7,169 nucleotides of DNA from an uncultured Oceanospirillaceae bacterium (GCA_937974825.1 CALJVD010000217.1:1-7169); one strand, 5' to 3'; counted from the first letter of the stretch, positions 1-6,916 are shown. The notes: generated by a model not told the origin, from the sequence alone. Program-made: numbers and translations.

Positions 1-91
1 AGACAGCATCGGCACCGTGTAGAATGGCTTCTTTTGCAATCTCAATATCGCGAGCCGGGCTGAGTAATTCAAGATGATGTTTGGGAAGCAT
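1..91 (-). CDS. rlhA: 23S rRNA C2501 hydroxylase RlhA-like (peptidase U32 family), 5' part only
   Basis: Only the first 30 codons are present; the gene runs off the left edge. Reading leftwards from the ATG at 91-89, the product begins MLPKHHLELLSPARD and continues through EAILHGADAV. This matches what I recall of the N-terminus of E. coli RlhA (YdcP), with its HRLELLSPARD and REAILHGADAVYIG segments. The LLSPA...GADAV pattern marks the U32 family in general. RlhA is needed for 5-hydroxylation of cytidine 2501 in 23S rRNA, a cytoplasmic job using an iron-sulfur cluster; that is family knowledge and cannot be seen here. Other U32 members (YegQ/TrhP, YhbU/UbiU) have different N-termini, so RlhA is the best call. 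The gene is divergent from the cytochrome pair, with about 200 bases between. Confidence 0.8.
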   Translation of the reverse strand, partial: MLPKHHLELLSPARDIEIAKEAILHGADAV

Positions 92-290
92 GGTCTGAGT
101 AAGAGCCTATGTAATAAGAACGTCTAAAAATGCGCTAACTTGAATATTCTAACACCTTTGCTACAGCTGCCCAATCTTTGAACAAGGTCACGGATAAATA
201 CGGCCAAAGACAACTAAAATAAAGCAGAATAAGAATGGCTCTGCTAAAGTTTTCTCTACAGTGTAAGGTCATCAAGCATAGGATGAATTT
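92..290. other. Divergent intergenic region, rlhA-like / cytochrome pair
   Basis: This AT-rich stretch of about 200 bases must hold the promoters for both divergent genes. I could not place either with confidence. A TAAAAT at 215-220 is a possible -10 for the cytochrome genes, but nothing resembling a -35 lies at the right distance. No hairpin with a T-run, RNA gene or small open frame with a ribosome binding site was found. The AGGA at 280-283 is the ribosome binding site of the di-heme cytochrome gene. Confidence 0.4.
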
Positions 291-1103
291 ATGAAAAACC
301 AGCCCTCTCGCTGCCTTCGGACCAGCTTGGCCAGCATGACACTATTTTTGCTAATGAGCTTCCAAGCGGCAGCTTTGCAAGTTGCAGAGGCCCAAGTTAC
401 AGATACACAAATAAAAGCTCAAAAAAGCCCACCAAGTGCCCTTCAAAATAACCTACAGATTCCAAACACCATGGAACAACGCCTCGCTGCCTGTAACCAG
501 TGTCATGGTGAATATGGTTACGGTAATACGACAGACCCTAATATTCCGCGTTTAGCTGAAAAGCCCGCCGGTTACTTATACAAACAATTACTGTCATTTA
601 AAAATGGTGAAGGGCGCAATCAAGCAATGGAGTATGTGGTGCGCCAGCTTAGCCCTGCTTATATGCAGGAAATTGCACAGTACTATGCGGCACAACGCAT
701 TCCTTATCAGCAGTATCCTATTCCTGAGTTTGCAGAAGAGGTGCTGGCGCGTGGAGAACTGCTAGCGAAAGAAGGCGACCCTGCGCGTGGTGTTCCCGCT
801 TGTGCGCATTGCCATGGTGGCAAGTTAACGGGCGTAAAGCCGATGATTCCAGGCGTGTTAAACCAACCTTATGATTATATGGTAAGCCAGTTAAAACTGT
901 GGCGTAGCAATAAACGCTCCACCGAAAGTACACAGTGTATGCAAGTGGTGGCTAAACGTATGCGTAAAGGCGATGCCGAAGCCGTTGCCGCATGGCTGGC
1001 TATACAACCGCTACCTGAAAACAGAGAACCAATCAGTATGCAAGCGTTACCAGAAGAATTACCCGGTTGGTGCGTGTTAGAAGAAAATGAGGTGAATTTA
1101 TAA
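291..1103 (+). CDS. Periplasmic di-heme c-type cytochrome, c4-like
   Basis: A 270-residue exported electron carrier. The N-terminus is basic then hydrophobic (residues 1-28, ending QAAA), a Sec signal peptide with likely cleavage near residue 28 or 34. Two heme-binding CXXCH motifs follow, CNQCH at 68-72 and CAHCH at 171-175, each starting one cytochrome c domain. Each domain has a candidate axial methionine before its last helix, M113 (MEYVVRQL) and M217 (MQVVAKRM), as in cytochrome c4. The AGGA at 280-283, 7 bases before the ATG, supports the start. The mature size is near c4 but with extra N-terminal linker and a C-terminal tail. It overlaps the next cytochrome gene by one base (TAATG), so the two are probably translationally coupled and their products probably pass electrons to each other. 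The donor enzyme is not in the window. The di-heme cytochrome call is firm; the exact role is inferred. Confidence 0.88.
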   Translation: MKNQPSRCLRTSLASMTLFLLMSFQAAALQVAEAQVTDTQIKAQKSPPSALQNNLQIPNTMEQRLAACNQCHGEYGYGNTTDPNIPRLAEKPAGYLYKQLLSFKNGEGRNQAMEYVVRQLSPAYMQEIAQYYAAQRIPYQQYPIPEFAEEVLARGELLAKEGDPARGVPACAHCHGGKLTGVKPMIPGVLNQPYDYMVSQLKLWRSNKRSTESTQCMQVVAKRMRKGDAEAVAAWLAIQPLPENREPISMQALPEELPGWCVLEENEVNL

Positions 1104-2356
1104 TGAAGCAGCTATTAATTGATTCTATTAAAGTCACCGTTGTTAAAACCACTTTATTGACTGTACTTGCTTTGCTTAGCTTGTTCGCCCAAGCCGCTGA
1201 TTCAAAAGCAGAGCTAATAAAAAAGGGTGAGTACCTAGCCCGCGTAGGCGATTGTGTGTCTTGTCATACAGTGACCGATAAAAAAGCCTTTGCTGGTGGC
1301 CACGCCATGCGCACGCCATTTGGAACGCTGTATACGCCCAATATTACCCCAGATAACCAAACCGGTATTGGCCAGTGGACCTTTGAGCATTTTTGGCAAG
1401 CGTTGCATCATGGTAAAGGCTATAAAGGCGAGCTGTTATACCCTGCATTTTCTTATACCTCTTACACCAAAGTGACACGAGAAGACGCTTTAGCTATTTA
1501 TACCTATTTGCAGTCTGTGCCTGCCATCAATCAGAAAAACCGTACGCATAACTTAACCTTCCCATTCAATATTCGTAGCCTGCTGTATGCGTGGCGTTTA
1601 CTGTACTTTACTCCGGGTGAGTATCAGCCAGACAACAGTCAAACCGACGAATGGAATCGTGGCGCTTACTTAGTAGAAGGCTTAGGCCATTGTAATGAAT
1701 GCCATACAACACGTAACGCCTTAGGCGCCATGGATCAAAAAAGCCCATTAAACGGTGGTCAAATTCCAGTGCAGGGCTGGTATGCGCCCAATTTAAGCAC
1801 ACAGACAGGTGGCGGCTTAGAAGGGTGGAGCCAAAAAGATGTAGTAGCCTTGTTAAAAACAGGTTTGTCAGAGAAGGGCGGTGCCATTGGCCCTATGGCA
1901 GACGTAGTGCGTAATAGCACACAATATATGACAGACACCGATTTAAACGCAGTAGCGGTTTACCTAGCTTCTTTACCTGCACCTGCGGTGAGCTCTAACC
2001 AGCCTCTTGTCGAGGCTAGAGACTATGCGTTAGGGCAGGAAATATACACGCAACATTGTGACAGTTGTCATGGCCAGCAAGGACAGGGCGTAAAAGGTAT
2101 CTACCCAGTGTTGGCAGGCAACCCCACTGTAACAGAACCTACCGGCATCAACGCTATTCGTTCAGTGCTACTAGGCGGTTTTTCTGTCGCCACTAAAGGC
2201 AACCCAGAGCCTTACTCCATGCCACCTTTTGCCGCACAGCTAAATAGTAAAGACGTGGCTGCCGTCGTTAATTATATTCGCCAATCATGGGGCAATAACG
2301 CCACAGCGGTGCTAGCCACAGAGGTTGCTAAAGCACGCTCGCTGCCACAAGGGTAA
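1103..2356 (+). CDS. Tri-heme c-type cytochrome, dehydrogenase electron-transfer subunit type (AdhB-like)
   Basis: A 417-residue exported protein with a signal peptide (hydrophobic residues 16-30, likely cut after AQA-A near 31-32). It has three CXXCH sites: CVSCH 51-55, CNECH 197-201 and CDSCH 319-323. The TPFGTLYTPNITPD segment (71-84), GHCNECHTTRN, GWYAPNLS and the C-terminal YIRQSWGN are hallmarks of the membrane-associated cytochrome subunits of periplasmic alcohol, gluconate and sorbitol dehydrogenases and of some molybdenum hydroxylases. These pass electrons to ubiquinone or an oxidase. Axial methionines are visible for heme 2 (M265 in GPMADVV) and heme 3 (M373 in SMPPF). In domain 1 the usual PAM is PAF (F116), so that heme has no obvious methionine ligand. 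The gene is coupled to the di-heme gene by TAATG, with AGGTGA at 1090-1095 as ribosome binding site. No dehydrogenase subunit adjoins it, so the substrate is unknown. Confidence 0.87.
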   Translation: MKQLLIDSIKVTVVKTTLLTVLALLSLFAQAADSKAELIKKGEYLARVGDCVSCHTVTDKKAFAGGHAMRTPFGTLYTPNITPDNQTGIGQWTFEHFWQALHHGKGYKGELLYPAFSYTSYTKVTREDALAIYTYLQSVPAINQKNRTHNLTFPFNIRSLLYAWRLLYFTPGEYQPDNSQTDEWNRGAYLVEGLGHCNECHTTRNALGAMDQKSPLNGGQIPVQGWYAPNLSTQTGGGLEGWSQKDVVALLKTGLSEKGGAIGPMADVVRNSTQYMTDTDLNAVAVYLASLPAPAVSSNQPLVEARDYALGQEIYTQHCDSCHGQQGQGVKGIYPVLAGNPTVTEPTGINAIRSVLLGGFSVATKGNPEPYSMPPFAAQLNSKDVAAVVNYIRQSWGNNATAVLATEVAKARSLPQG

Positions 2357-2395
2357 TACGAATTTAGGTTGGTACATAGTTAGCTGAATAAAAAC

Positions 2396-2430
2396 AAAAG
2401 TCGCAAACAGTCTTGTTTGCGACTTTTTTT
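2396..2430 (+). terminator. Rho-independent terminator of the cytochrome pair
   Basis: A perfect 14-base-pair stem (2396-2409 with 2414-2427) has a four-base loop GTCT and a run of seven T at 2424-2430. It lies 40 bases after the stop of the tri-heme cytochrome gene, so it closes that two-gene operon. The complementary strand also ends in a T-rich stretch, so it could work both ways. Confidence 0.92.
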
Positions 2431-2532
2431 GTGCGTGATTTTTATAGTGTTTAAAAAACTTAATGGAACTTATTTAAAGATTAGGTATGTTTGCTTGCTT
2501 CTAATTATGGTAGCTAAATCTAATGTCTATTT

Positions 2533-2536
2533 GGAG
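2533..2536 (+). promoter_or_regulatory. Ribosome binding site GGAG placing the lipoprotein start upstream
   Basis: GGAG lies 5 bases before the TTG at 2542. It is the only good Shine-Dalgarno sequence near this gene. The GTG at 2633, where the longest uninterrupted frame begins, has none. This is why the gene is taken to start upstream in a different frame. Confidence 0.55.
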
Positions 2537-2541
2537 TGAAC

Positions 2542-3010
2542 TTGAATAATACTTTTTATGCAATGCTGCTAGTATGCAGTTGTTTTTTTAGTTTCTTGCG
2601 GTGGTGATCACGACATAAAGAAGCGGGTAGAAGTGGCTTGTTCTGGGACATATAATCTTACAGAGGGCGACTATATTCTATGTGGTATTCTTGATTTAAA
2701 CACTTATGTAGCGCGTGTTGAGGCGGAAGTAATATCAGGAGAGCAAGAAATCGAGGTTATCACCATTCATAAGGATTATATTTATAATTACGAAAAACTT
2801 TTAAATGGTAAGCCTGGTAGCAGTGACTTAAAGTGGTATCCAGGGTTAGGAGTGTCCCCTTTAGTGATAAATGAGCCGTTTGATTCTGGTTGGTTTGGGG
2901 TGGAACCTGCTTACGTTATTGTTGAGAATACGAGCGCAGGTGAAATTAACCCAACAAGCAGTGATGTGGTTCGTGTTCGGTTGAAGGTTACTACTGAGAT
3001 TCTAATGTGA
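2542..3010 (+). CDS. Unrecognised small lipoprotein, frame broken at a T7 run in the signal peptide
   Basis: The main frame (GTG 2633 to stop 3010, 125 residues) has no ribosome binding site. In the same frame, back to a TAG at 2570-2572, it reads FLVSCGGDHD, a lipobox LVSC followed by GG. The missing signal start is in the neighbouring frame: TTG 2542, after GGAG 2533-2536, encodes a hydrophobic MNNTFYAMLLVCSCF. The frames join at the seven T of 2583-2589. With six T one continuous 155-residue lipoprotein results, with the lipid-bearing cysteine at residue 19 and glycine after it, which suggests the outer membrane. As given, the upstream frame stops at 2605-2607. The mature part is beta-rich, with two cysteines 14 residues apart near its start. 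I do not recognise a family. It could be a pseudogene, a phase-variable or slippage-expressed gene, or a sequencing error. The signal start lacks the usual basic residues. The region looks more AT-rich than its neighbours. Confidence 0.6.
2583..2589 (+). repeat. Run of seven T at the lipoprotein frame junction
   Basis: Seven consecutive T inside the signal-peptide region of the lipoprotein gene. Removing one T fuses the well-started upstream frame to the lipobox-containing downstream frame. Such homopolymers are sites of replication slippage, transcriptional slippage and sequencing indels. Confidence 0.7.
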
Positions 3011-3100
3011 ATATTATTCAGAAAATATATTCACTGAAATTACAAAAGGGGCTGGGTTTGAGCTGTCCCATTTGTTGGGTAAGTTAGTAATGAAGCAGCT

Positions 3101-3139
3101 AAGGCCTGAGTTCGGTAATGTATAGGACTCAGGCCTTTT
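3101..3139 (+). terminator. Terminator hairpin between the lipoprotein gene and convergent tkt
   Basis: An 11-base-pair perfect stem (AAGGCCTGAGT at 3101-3111 with ACTCAGGCCTT at 3127-3137) is extended by a wobble pair and followed by TTTT, then AGTTTT. The T-tail favours termination of plus-strand transcripts from the lipoprotein gene. The hairpin also lies 28 bases past the tkt stop, but there the minus-strand tail has only two T, so termination of tkt here would be weaker. Short outer arms AAGCAG (3093-3098) and CTGCTT (3151-3156) could lengthen the structure. Confidence 0.75.
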
Positions 3140-3164
3140 AGTTTTCCCCGCTGCTTGAAAATAT

Positions 3165-5150
3165 TTACAAGCTTTCTACCGCATCCACTACCGCTTCTAC
3201 CGTAATGCCAAACTCTTTGAATAAGTCTGCCGCAGGTGCCGATTCACCAAAGGTGTCCATGCCAATAATTTTGCCAGTTAAACCAACAAACTTATGCCAG
3301 TAGTCTTTGTGCAGGGCCTCTACTGCAACACGCTTAGTTACTGCGGCTGGTAATACCGATTCAATATAAGCAGCGTCTTGTTTGCAGAAGATTTCTGCAC
3401 AAGGCATAGATACCACACGTATTTTCTTGTTGCTTAGCTGTTCTGCTGCAGCAGTGGCTAATTCAACTTCAGAACCCGTGGCGATGATGATCACTTCAGG
3501 CGTGCCTTCGCAGTCGCGTAGTATGTAGCCACCTTTAGCAATGTTAGCGACTTGCTCAGGGGTGCGTTCTTGGTGCTGTAAGTTCTGACGCGAGAATATT
3601 AGTGCACTGGGGCCGTCTGTGCGTTCAATGGCAGACTTCCAAGAGGTGGCACTTTCTACCGTGTCGCACGGGCGCCAAGTATGTAGGTTAGGTGTGTTAC
3701 GCAGGTTAGCCACTTGCTCAACCGGTTGGTGCGTTGGGCCGTCTTCGCCTAAGCCAATGGAGTCATGGGTATACACAAAAATGCTGCGTTGTTTCATGAG
3801 TGCCGCCATGCGTACAGCATTGCGGGCGTATTCCATAAACATTAGGAAGGTTGCGCCGTAAGGAACAAAACCTTTATGTAGGGCAAGGCCATTCATAATG
3901 GCGCTCATACCAAATTCACGTACACCGTAGAATAGGTAATTGCCGCTGGCGTCTTGGTCGCTAATGCCTTTAGCGCCATCCCATAAGGTTAGGTTGGAAC
4001 CAGCTAAGTCTGCCGAGCCACCTAAAAATTCAGGCAATAAAGGGCCAAATGCGTTTAAGGTGTTTTGTGAAGCTTTACGTGAGGCAATGGTTTCGCCTTT
4101 TTCTTGGCACTCGTTAATGTAGGCTTGTGCTTGTTCAGCAAAGTTGGCTGGAAGGTCGTTGTTCATACGACGCTTAAATTCAGCAGCAAGTTCTGGGTAG
4201 GCTTGTTCGTAGGCGGCAAACTGTTGATCCCATTCTACTTCGGCAGCGGTGCCTTTATCGGCTGCATTCCAACCGGCATAGATGTCTTCTGGGATTTCAA
4301 AAGCGGCGTGTGGCCAGCCTAAACGCTCGCGCGTTAACTTGATTTCATCGTCACCTAAAGGTGCACCATGGCTGCTTTCGCTGCCTTCTTTGTTGGGTGA
4401 ACCAAAACCAATCAGAGTTTTGCAGCAAATAAGGGTCGGCTGGTCTGGGTTAGCACGCGCTGTTTCAATGGCTTGTTTCACTTCTTCAGGGTTGTGGCCA
4501 TCTACTTTAGGAATAACCTGCCAACCGTAAGATTCGAAACGTTGTACGGTGTTGTCGGTAAACCAACCTTGAACATCGCCATCAATAGAGATGCCGTTAT
4601 CGTCATAGAAAGCGATTAGTTTGCCTAAGCCTAGTGTACCGGCTAAGGAGCAAGCTTCGTGTGAAATCCCTTCCATTAAGCAGCCATCACCTAAAAATAC
4701 ATAGGTGTGGTGGTCAACGATATTGTGTTCATCGCGGTTGAACTGTGCGGCTAGTACTTTTTCTGCGATTGCCATGCCTACGCCGTTAGCAATACCTTGG
4801 CCGAGTGGGCCAGTAGTGGTTTCGATGCCCGGTGCATAACCGTATTCTGGGTGGCCAGCGGTTTTTGAGTGCAGTTGGCGGAAGTTTTTAATATCGTCGA
4901 TGCTTAATTCGTAGCCTGATAAGTGTAGTAGGCTGTATAGCAGCATAGAGCCGTGACCGTTAGATAGAATAAAACGGTCACGGTTAACCCAGTCAGGGTT
5001 TTTAGGGTTGTGCTTGAGGAAATCGTTCCATAAAACTTCGGCAATATCGGCCATGCCCATTGGGGCGCCAGGGTGGCCTGATTTAGCTTTTTGAACAGCA
5101 TCCATACTAAGTGCGCGTATGGCGTTAGCCAAGTCGGAACGAGAGGTCAT
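3165..5150 (-). CDS. tkt: Transketolase
   Basis: A 661-residue thiamine-diphosphate enzyme of the non-oxidative pentose phosphate pathway. It moves two-carbon units between ketose and aldose phosphates in the cytoplasm. The sequence follows E. coli TktA throughout and is about its usual length. Visible sites are H26, H66, the diphosphate/Mg motif GDG 154-156 with N185, H261, R358, S385, catalytic E412 in REFGM, H474 in DGPTHQP, and R521. Residues after about 395 run one ahead of E. coli because of a one-residue insertion. The PYR and C-terminal domains are complete. The start is set at ATG 5150-5148, because AGGAG (5161-5157) lies 6 bases upstream. The in-frame TTG at 5156 directly abuts that site and would add only two residues. 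The gene stands alone, without the gap/epd or pgk neighbours common in related bacteria. It is divergent from a pirin-family gene. Confidence 0.97.
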   Translation of the reverse strand: MTSRSDLANAIRALSMDAVQKAKSGHPGAPMGMADIAEVLWNDFLKHNPKNPDWVNRDRFILSNGHGSMLLYSLLHLSGYELSIDDIKNFRQLHSKTAGHPEYGYAPGIETTTGPLGQGIANGVGMAIAEKVLAAQFNRDEHNIVDHHTYVFLGDGCLMEGISHEACSLAGTLGLGKLIAFYDDNGISIDGDVQGWFTDNTVQRFESYGWQVIPKVDGHNPEEVKQAIETARANPDQPTLICCKTLIGFGSPNKEGSESSHGAPLGDDEIKLTRERLGWPHAAFEIPEDIYAGWNAADKGTAAEVEWDQQFAAYEQAYPELAAEFKRRMNNDLPANFAEQAQAYINECQEKGETIASRKASQNTLNAFGPLLPEFLGGSADLAGSNLTLWDGAKGISDQDASGNYLFYGVREFGMSAIMNGLALHKGFVPYGATFLMFMEYARNAVRMAALMKQRSIFVYTHDSIGLGEDGPTHQPVEQVANLRNTPNLHTWRPCDTVESATSWKSAIERTDGPSALIFSRQNLQHQERTPEQVANIAKGGYILRDCEGTPEVIIIATGSEVELATAAAEQLSNKKIRVVSMPCAEIFCKQDAAYIESVLPAAVTKRVAVEALHKDYWHKFVGLTGKIIGMDTFGESAPAADLFKEFGITVEAVVDAVESL

Positions 5151-5156
5151 GAACAA

Positions 5157-5161
5157 CTCCT
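5157..5161 (-). promoter_or_regulatory. Ribosome binding site AGGAG of tkt
   Basis: AGGAG on the minus strand, 6 bases before the ATG at 5150. It decides between that ATG and the in-frame TTG at 5156, which touches the site and so cannot be the start. Confidence 0.85.
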
Positions 5162-5198
5162 GAGTTGAGCAGAAAAAGAATGTGTTAGATGGGTGGGT

Positions 5199-5227
5199 AT
5201 TGTCGCTTATAATAACTAAGGCTTCAA
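5199..5227 (-). promoter_or_regulatory. Possible sigma-70 promoter for tkt
   Basis: On the minus strand, TTGAAG (5227-5222) and GACAAT (5204-5199) are separated by exactly 17 bases. Each matches four of six consensus positions. It would start tkt transcription about 40 bases before the ATG. It overlaps the -10 of the divergent pirin gene, so the two promoters may compete. Confidence 0.4.
5208..5213 (+). promoter_or_regulatory. Possible -10 element for the pirin-family gene
   Basis: A perfect TATAAT lies 44 bases before the preferred GTG start. The -35 position (around 5185-5190, TTAGAT) is poor, and there is no extended -10 TG. If used, transcription would begin near 5220. The call rests on the -10 alone. 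Confidence 0.4.
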
Positions 5228-5245
5228 CGGTTATAGGTTTTGAAC

Positions 5246-5250
5246 AGGAG
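5246..5250 (+). promoter_or_regulatory. Ribosome binding site AGGAG of the pirin-family gene
   Basis: AGGAG lies 7 bases before the GTG at 5258. It is too close to the TTG at 5252 and downstream of the TTG at 5240, so it selects GTG 5258 as the start codon. Confidence 0.75.
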
Positions 5251-5257
5251 TTTGCTT

Positions 5258-5914
5258 GTGCGGGTTTTATACGAAGAAGATGTCGATATTACAGGCTTTG
5301 CCAGTATTCGTGAGCGTGTGCTGCTACAAAGTCGTGAGTTTTTTCGCCATCAACCCAGTGATGAAAGCTTTTCTGAATTCGGATCTCTGCTGTATTTAGC
5401 CAACGCTTGGTTCATTGCTAGTGGCTCAACTGGTCTACATCATCATGAAGGTGTTGATATCGTCAGTATTATTCCGCGTGGTGAAATGTTACATCGTGGC
5501 AGTATTGGCAATGACGAGCGAGTGCAGGTTGGACAGGTGCAAATTCAACGTAGTGGCGAGCAGGGCTTTAGCCATAACGAGATAAACCCGACCGACCAGC
5601 CACAACCTTTTATTCAATTGTGGCTACAGCCCGAGAAAATTGCCGAGCAAGCCAGTTTCGATATTGTCGATATCAAGTCCAACGCTATTACGCCTATTTA
5701 TCAAAGCTTTGATACCCAGTTAAGTATTTTGGAATTCAACCAAGCTCAGCAATGGCAGGCGCAATCAGAGTGCTTAGTTTTTGTGTATGCAGGTACTGGT
5801 TTGTTGCAAGAAGGCGAAGAAGTCATTGAATTAAAACGTAGAATGTTAATCAAAGCGCAGCAGCCGCTAATTAGCAGTAATGACGAATTAAAAGCGCTAA
5901 TAGTTGAAAAATAA
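5258..5914 (+). CDS. Pirin-family cupin protein
   Basis: A 218-residue cytoplasmic protein with the two-cupin layout of pirins. The metal site is intact in the N-terminal cupin: H61 and H63 in GLHHHEGVDIVS, and H106 and E108 in GFSHNEINP. The 45-residue spacing between the first and third histidines equals that of human pirin (H56, H58, H101, E103), so it probably binds iron. LHRGSIGN (78-85) and the FIQLWLQPE strand (118-126) are also typical. The C-terminal cupin (about 145-215) lacks metal residues, as usual in the family. Bacterial pirins include quercetin dioxygenases (YhhW) and the Serratia protein that binds pyruvate dehydrogenase E1; which activity applies here cannot be told. GTG 5258 is chosen from AGGAG at 5246-5250. 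The gene is divergent from tkt. Confidence 0.85.
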   Translation: MRVLYEEDVDITGFASIRERVLLQSREFFRHQPSDESFSEFGSLLYLANAWFIASGSTGLHHHEGVDIVSIIPRGEMLHRGSIGNDERVQVGQVQIQRSGEQGFSHNEINPTDQPQPFIQLWLQPEKIAEQASFDIVDIKSNAITPIYQSFDTQLSILEFNQAQQWQAQSECLVFVYAGTGLLQEGEEVIELKRRMLIKAQQPLISSNDELKALIVEK

Positions 5915-5999
5915 TGGCATAACTTAACCCACAATACCGCATGGTTTCATGGCAAACTCAGCTTCTATTTAAAAATAACAACAATTTAGGCAAGCACTT
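5915..5999 (+). other. Short gap between the pirin and dehydrogenase genes
   Basis: Eighty-five AT-rich bases without a hairpin terminator or clear promoter. Read-through from the pirin gene into the dehydrogenase gene is possible but not shown. AGG at 5988-5990, 9 bases before the ATG at 6000, is a weak ribosome binding site. Confidence 0.35.
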
Positions 6000-6863
6000 A
6001 TGAAAAATTTTTCCGGAAAAGTAGCCGCTATTACAGGCGCAAGCTCTGGCATGGGGCGTGCTCTGGCGATTCAACTTGCGCAACAAGGCTGTGGCGTGGC
6101 GTTAAGTGATGTTGATGAAAAAGGCTTAGCAGAAACGGCCTCTATGCTAGCTACCTATGATGTCAAAGTGACTACTACTGTGCTGGATGTGTCTGACAAA
6201 GAAGCTATGTTTGCATGGGCAGATGATACGGCCAAAGAGCATGGCAAAGTTAATATGATTTTTAATAACGCCGGTGTGGCTTTATCAGGAACAGTCCCAG
6301 CGCTTTCTTTAGACGATTACGAATGGATTATGGGCATCAACTTTAACGGTGTGTTGTATGGTACTAAAGCCTTTTTACCACACCTTGAAGCGTCGGGTGA
6401 GGGACATGTTATTAATACCTCTAGTATTTTTGGGTTGGCTTCACAACCATTAATGAGCGGATATAACGCCAGTAAATTTGCAGTGCGTGGTTTTACTGAA
6501 TCACTACGTCAGGACTTAGAAATATCAGGCTCTAAAGTAAGCGCCAGTTGCGTGCACCCGGGTGGCATTAAAACCAATATCGCTAGAACTGCGCGTATGG
6601 ATGCCAGTGTTGAAAAAATAACCGGAGTGTCACAAGAAGTGTCTGTGCGCGAATTTGAAAAGTTGTTTACTACCAGTGCCGAGCAAGCCGCTAAGGCGAT
6701 CTTGAAAGGCGTGAAAAAGAATAAACGTCGTATTTTAATTGGCTCGGATGCCCGCGTGTTTGAGTTGATAGTGCGTTTGTTCCCATCAGGCTATCAATGG
6801 TTGTTTACTAAAGTAATGCAGCTACAAAACAAAAAAGCCGCTGCTAAAACTAAAGATGCGTAG
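6000..6863 (+). CDS. Classical short-chain dehydrogenase/reductase (SDR)
   Basis: A 287-residue Rossmann-fold oxidoreductase with every classical SDR motif: cofactor loop TGASSGMG (12-19), NNAG (89-92), and catalytic tetrad N114, S142, Y155 and K159 (YNASK). PGG at 187-189 follows the active site. Aspartate 37 at the end of the second strand (LSDVD) suggests NAD(H) rather than NADP(H). It is longer than the roughly 250-residue core. The extra C-terminus (about 240-287) has a hydrophobic, aromatic helix-like stretch (FELIVRLFPSGYQWLF) and a lysine-rich end, which could help it sit on a membrane; that part is inference. The substrate is unknown, since SDRs of this type act on alcohols, ketones, steroids or acyl chains. 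It lies 85 bases after the pirin gene on the same strand and is convergent with the methyltransferase gene. Confidence 0.9.
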   Translation: MKNFSGKVAAITGASSGMGRALAIQLAQQGCGVALSDVDEKGLAETASMLATYDVKVTTTVLDVSDKEAMFAWADDTAKEHGKVNMIFNNAGVALSGTVPALSLDDYEWIMGINFNGVLYGTKAFLPHLEASGEGHVINTSSIFGLASQPLMSGYNASKFAVRGFTESLRQDLEISGSKVSASCVHPGGIKTNIARTARMDASVEKITGVSQEVSVREFEKLFTTSAEQAAKAILKGVKKNKRRILIGSDARVFELIVRLFPSGYQWLFTKVMQLQNKKAAAKTKDA

Positions 6864-6872
6864 AAGTTGAAT

Positions 6873-6900
6873 GGTCTATAAGGTCTAGGGTCTAGGGTCT
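6873..6900. repeat. GGTCTAG heptamer repeat, short array
   Basis: Two perfect adjacent copies of GGTCTAG (6882-6895) are followed by a partial GGTCT (6896-6900). They are preceded by a degenerate GGTCTATA (6873-6880). The array starts 10 bases past the dehydrogenase stop. It has the same period as the larger heptamer array 16 bases further on. Confidence 0.8.
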
Positions 6901-6916
6901 GGTGCAATCTACGCTA

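Noticed and set aside
92..290. Promoter pair for the rlhA-like gene and the cytochromes
   Set aside because: Several AT-rich hexamers resemble a -10, but none has a credible -35 at 16-18 bases, so no promoter was called.
718..933. Open frame on the minus strand inside the di-heme cytochrome gene
   Set aside because: It lies antisense to a clear two-heme coding region and has no recognisable domain, so it is a shadow frame. The same holds for frames opposite or offset within the tri-heme cytochrome, tkt and pirin genes.
1101..1114. Fourteen-base direct repeat TAATGAAGCAGCTA, also at 3088-3101
   Set aside because: One copy is the start of a cytochrome gene and the other lies in a non-coding gap. 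A single 14-base match in 7 kb is within chance expectation, and the flanks do not match.
3007..3034. Inverted repeat GTGAATAT / ATATTCAC over the lipoprotein stop codon
   Set aside because: Eight AT-rich pairs with a 12-base loop and no T-run. It is too weak for a terminator, and a better hairpin lies just downstream.
5240..5257. Longer pirin start at TTG 5240
   Set aside because: The ribosome binding site AGGAG at 5246-5250 lies downstream of that codon. It is correctly spaced only for GTG 5258.
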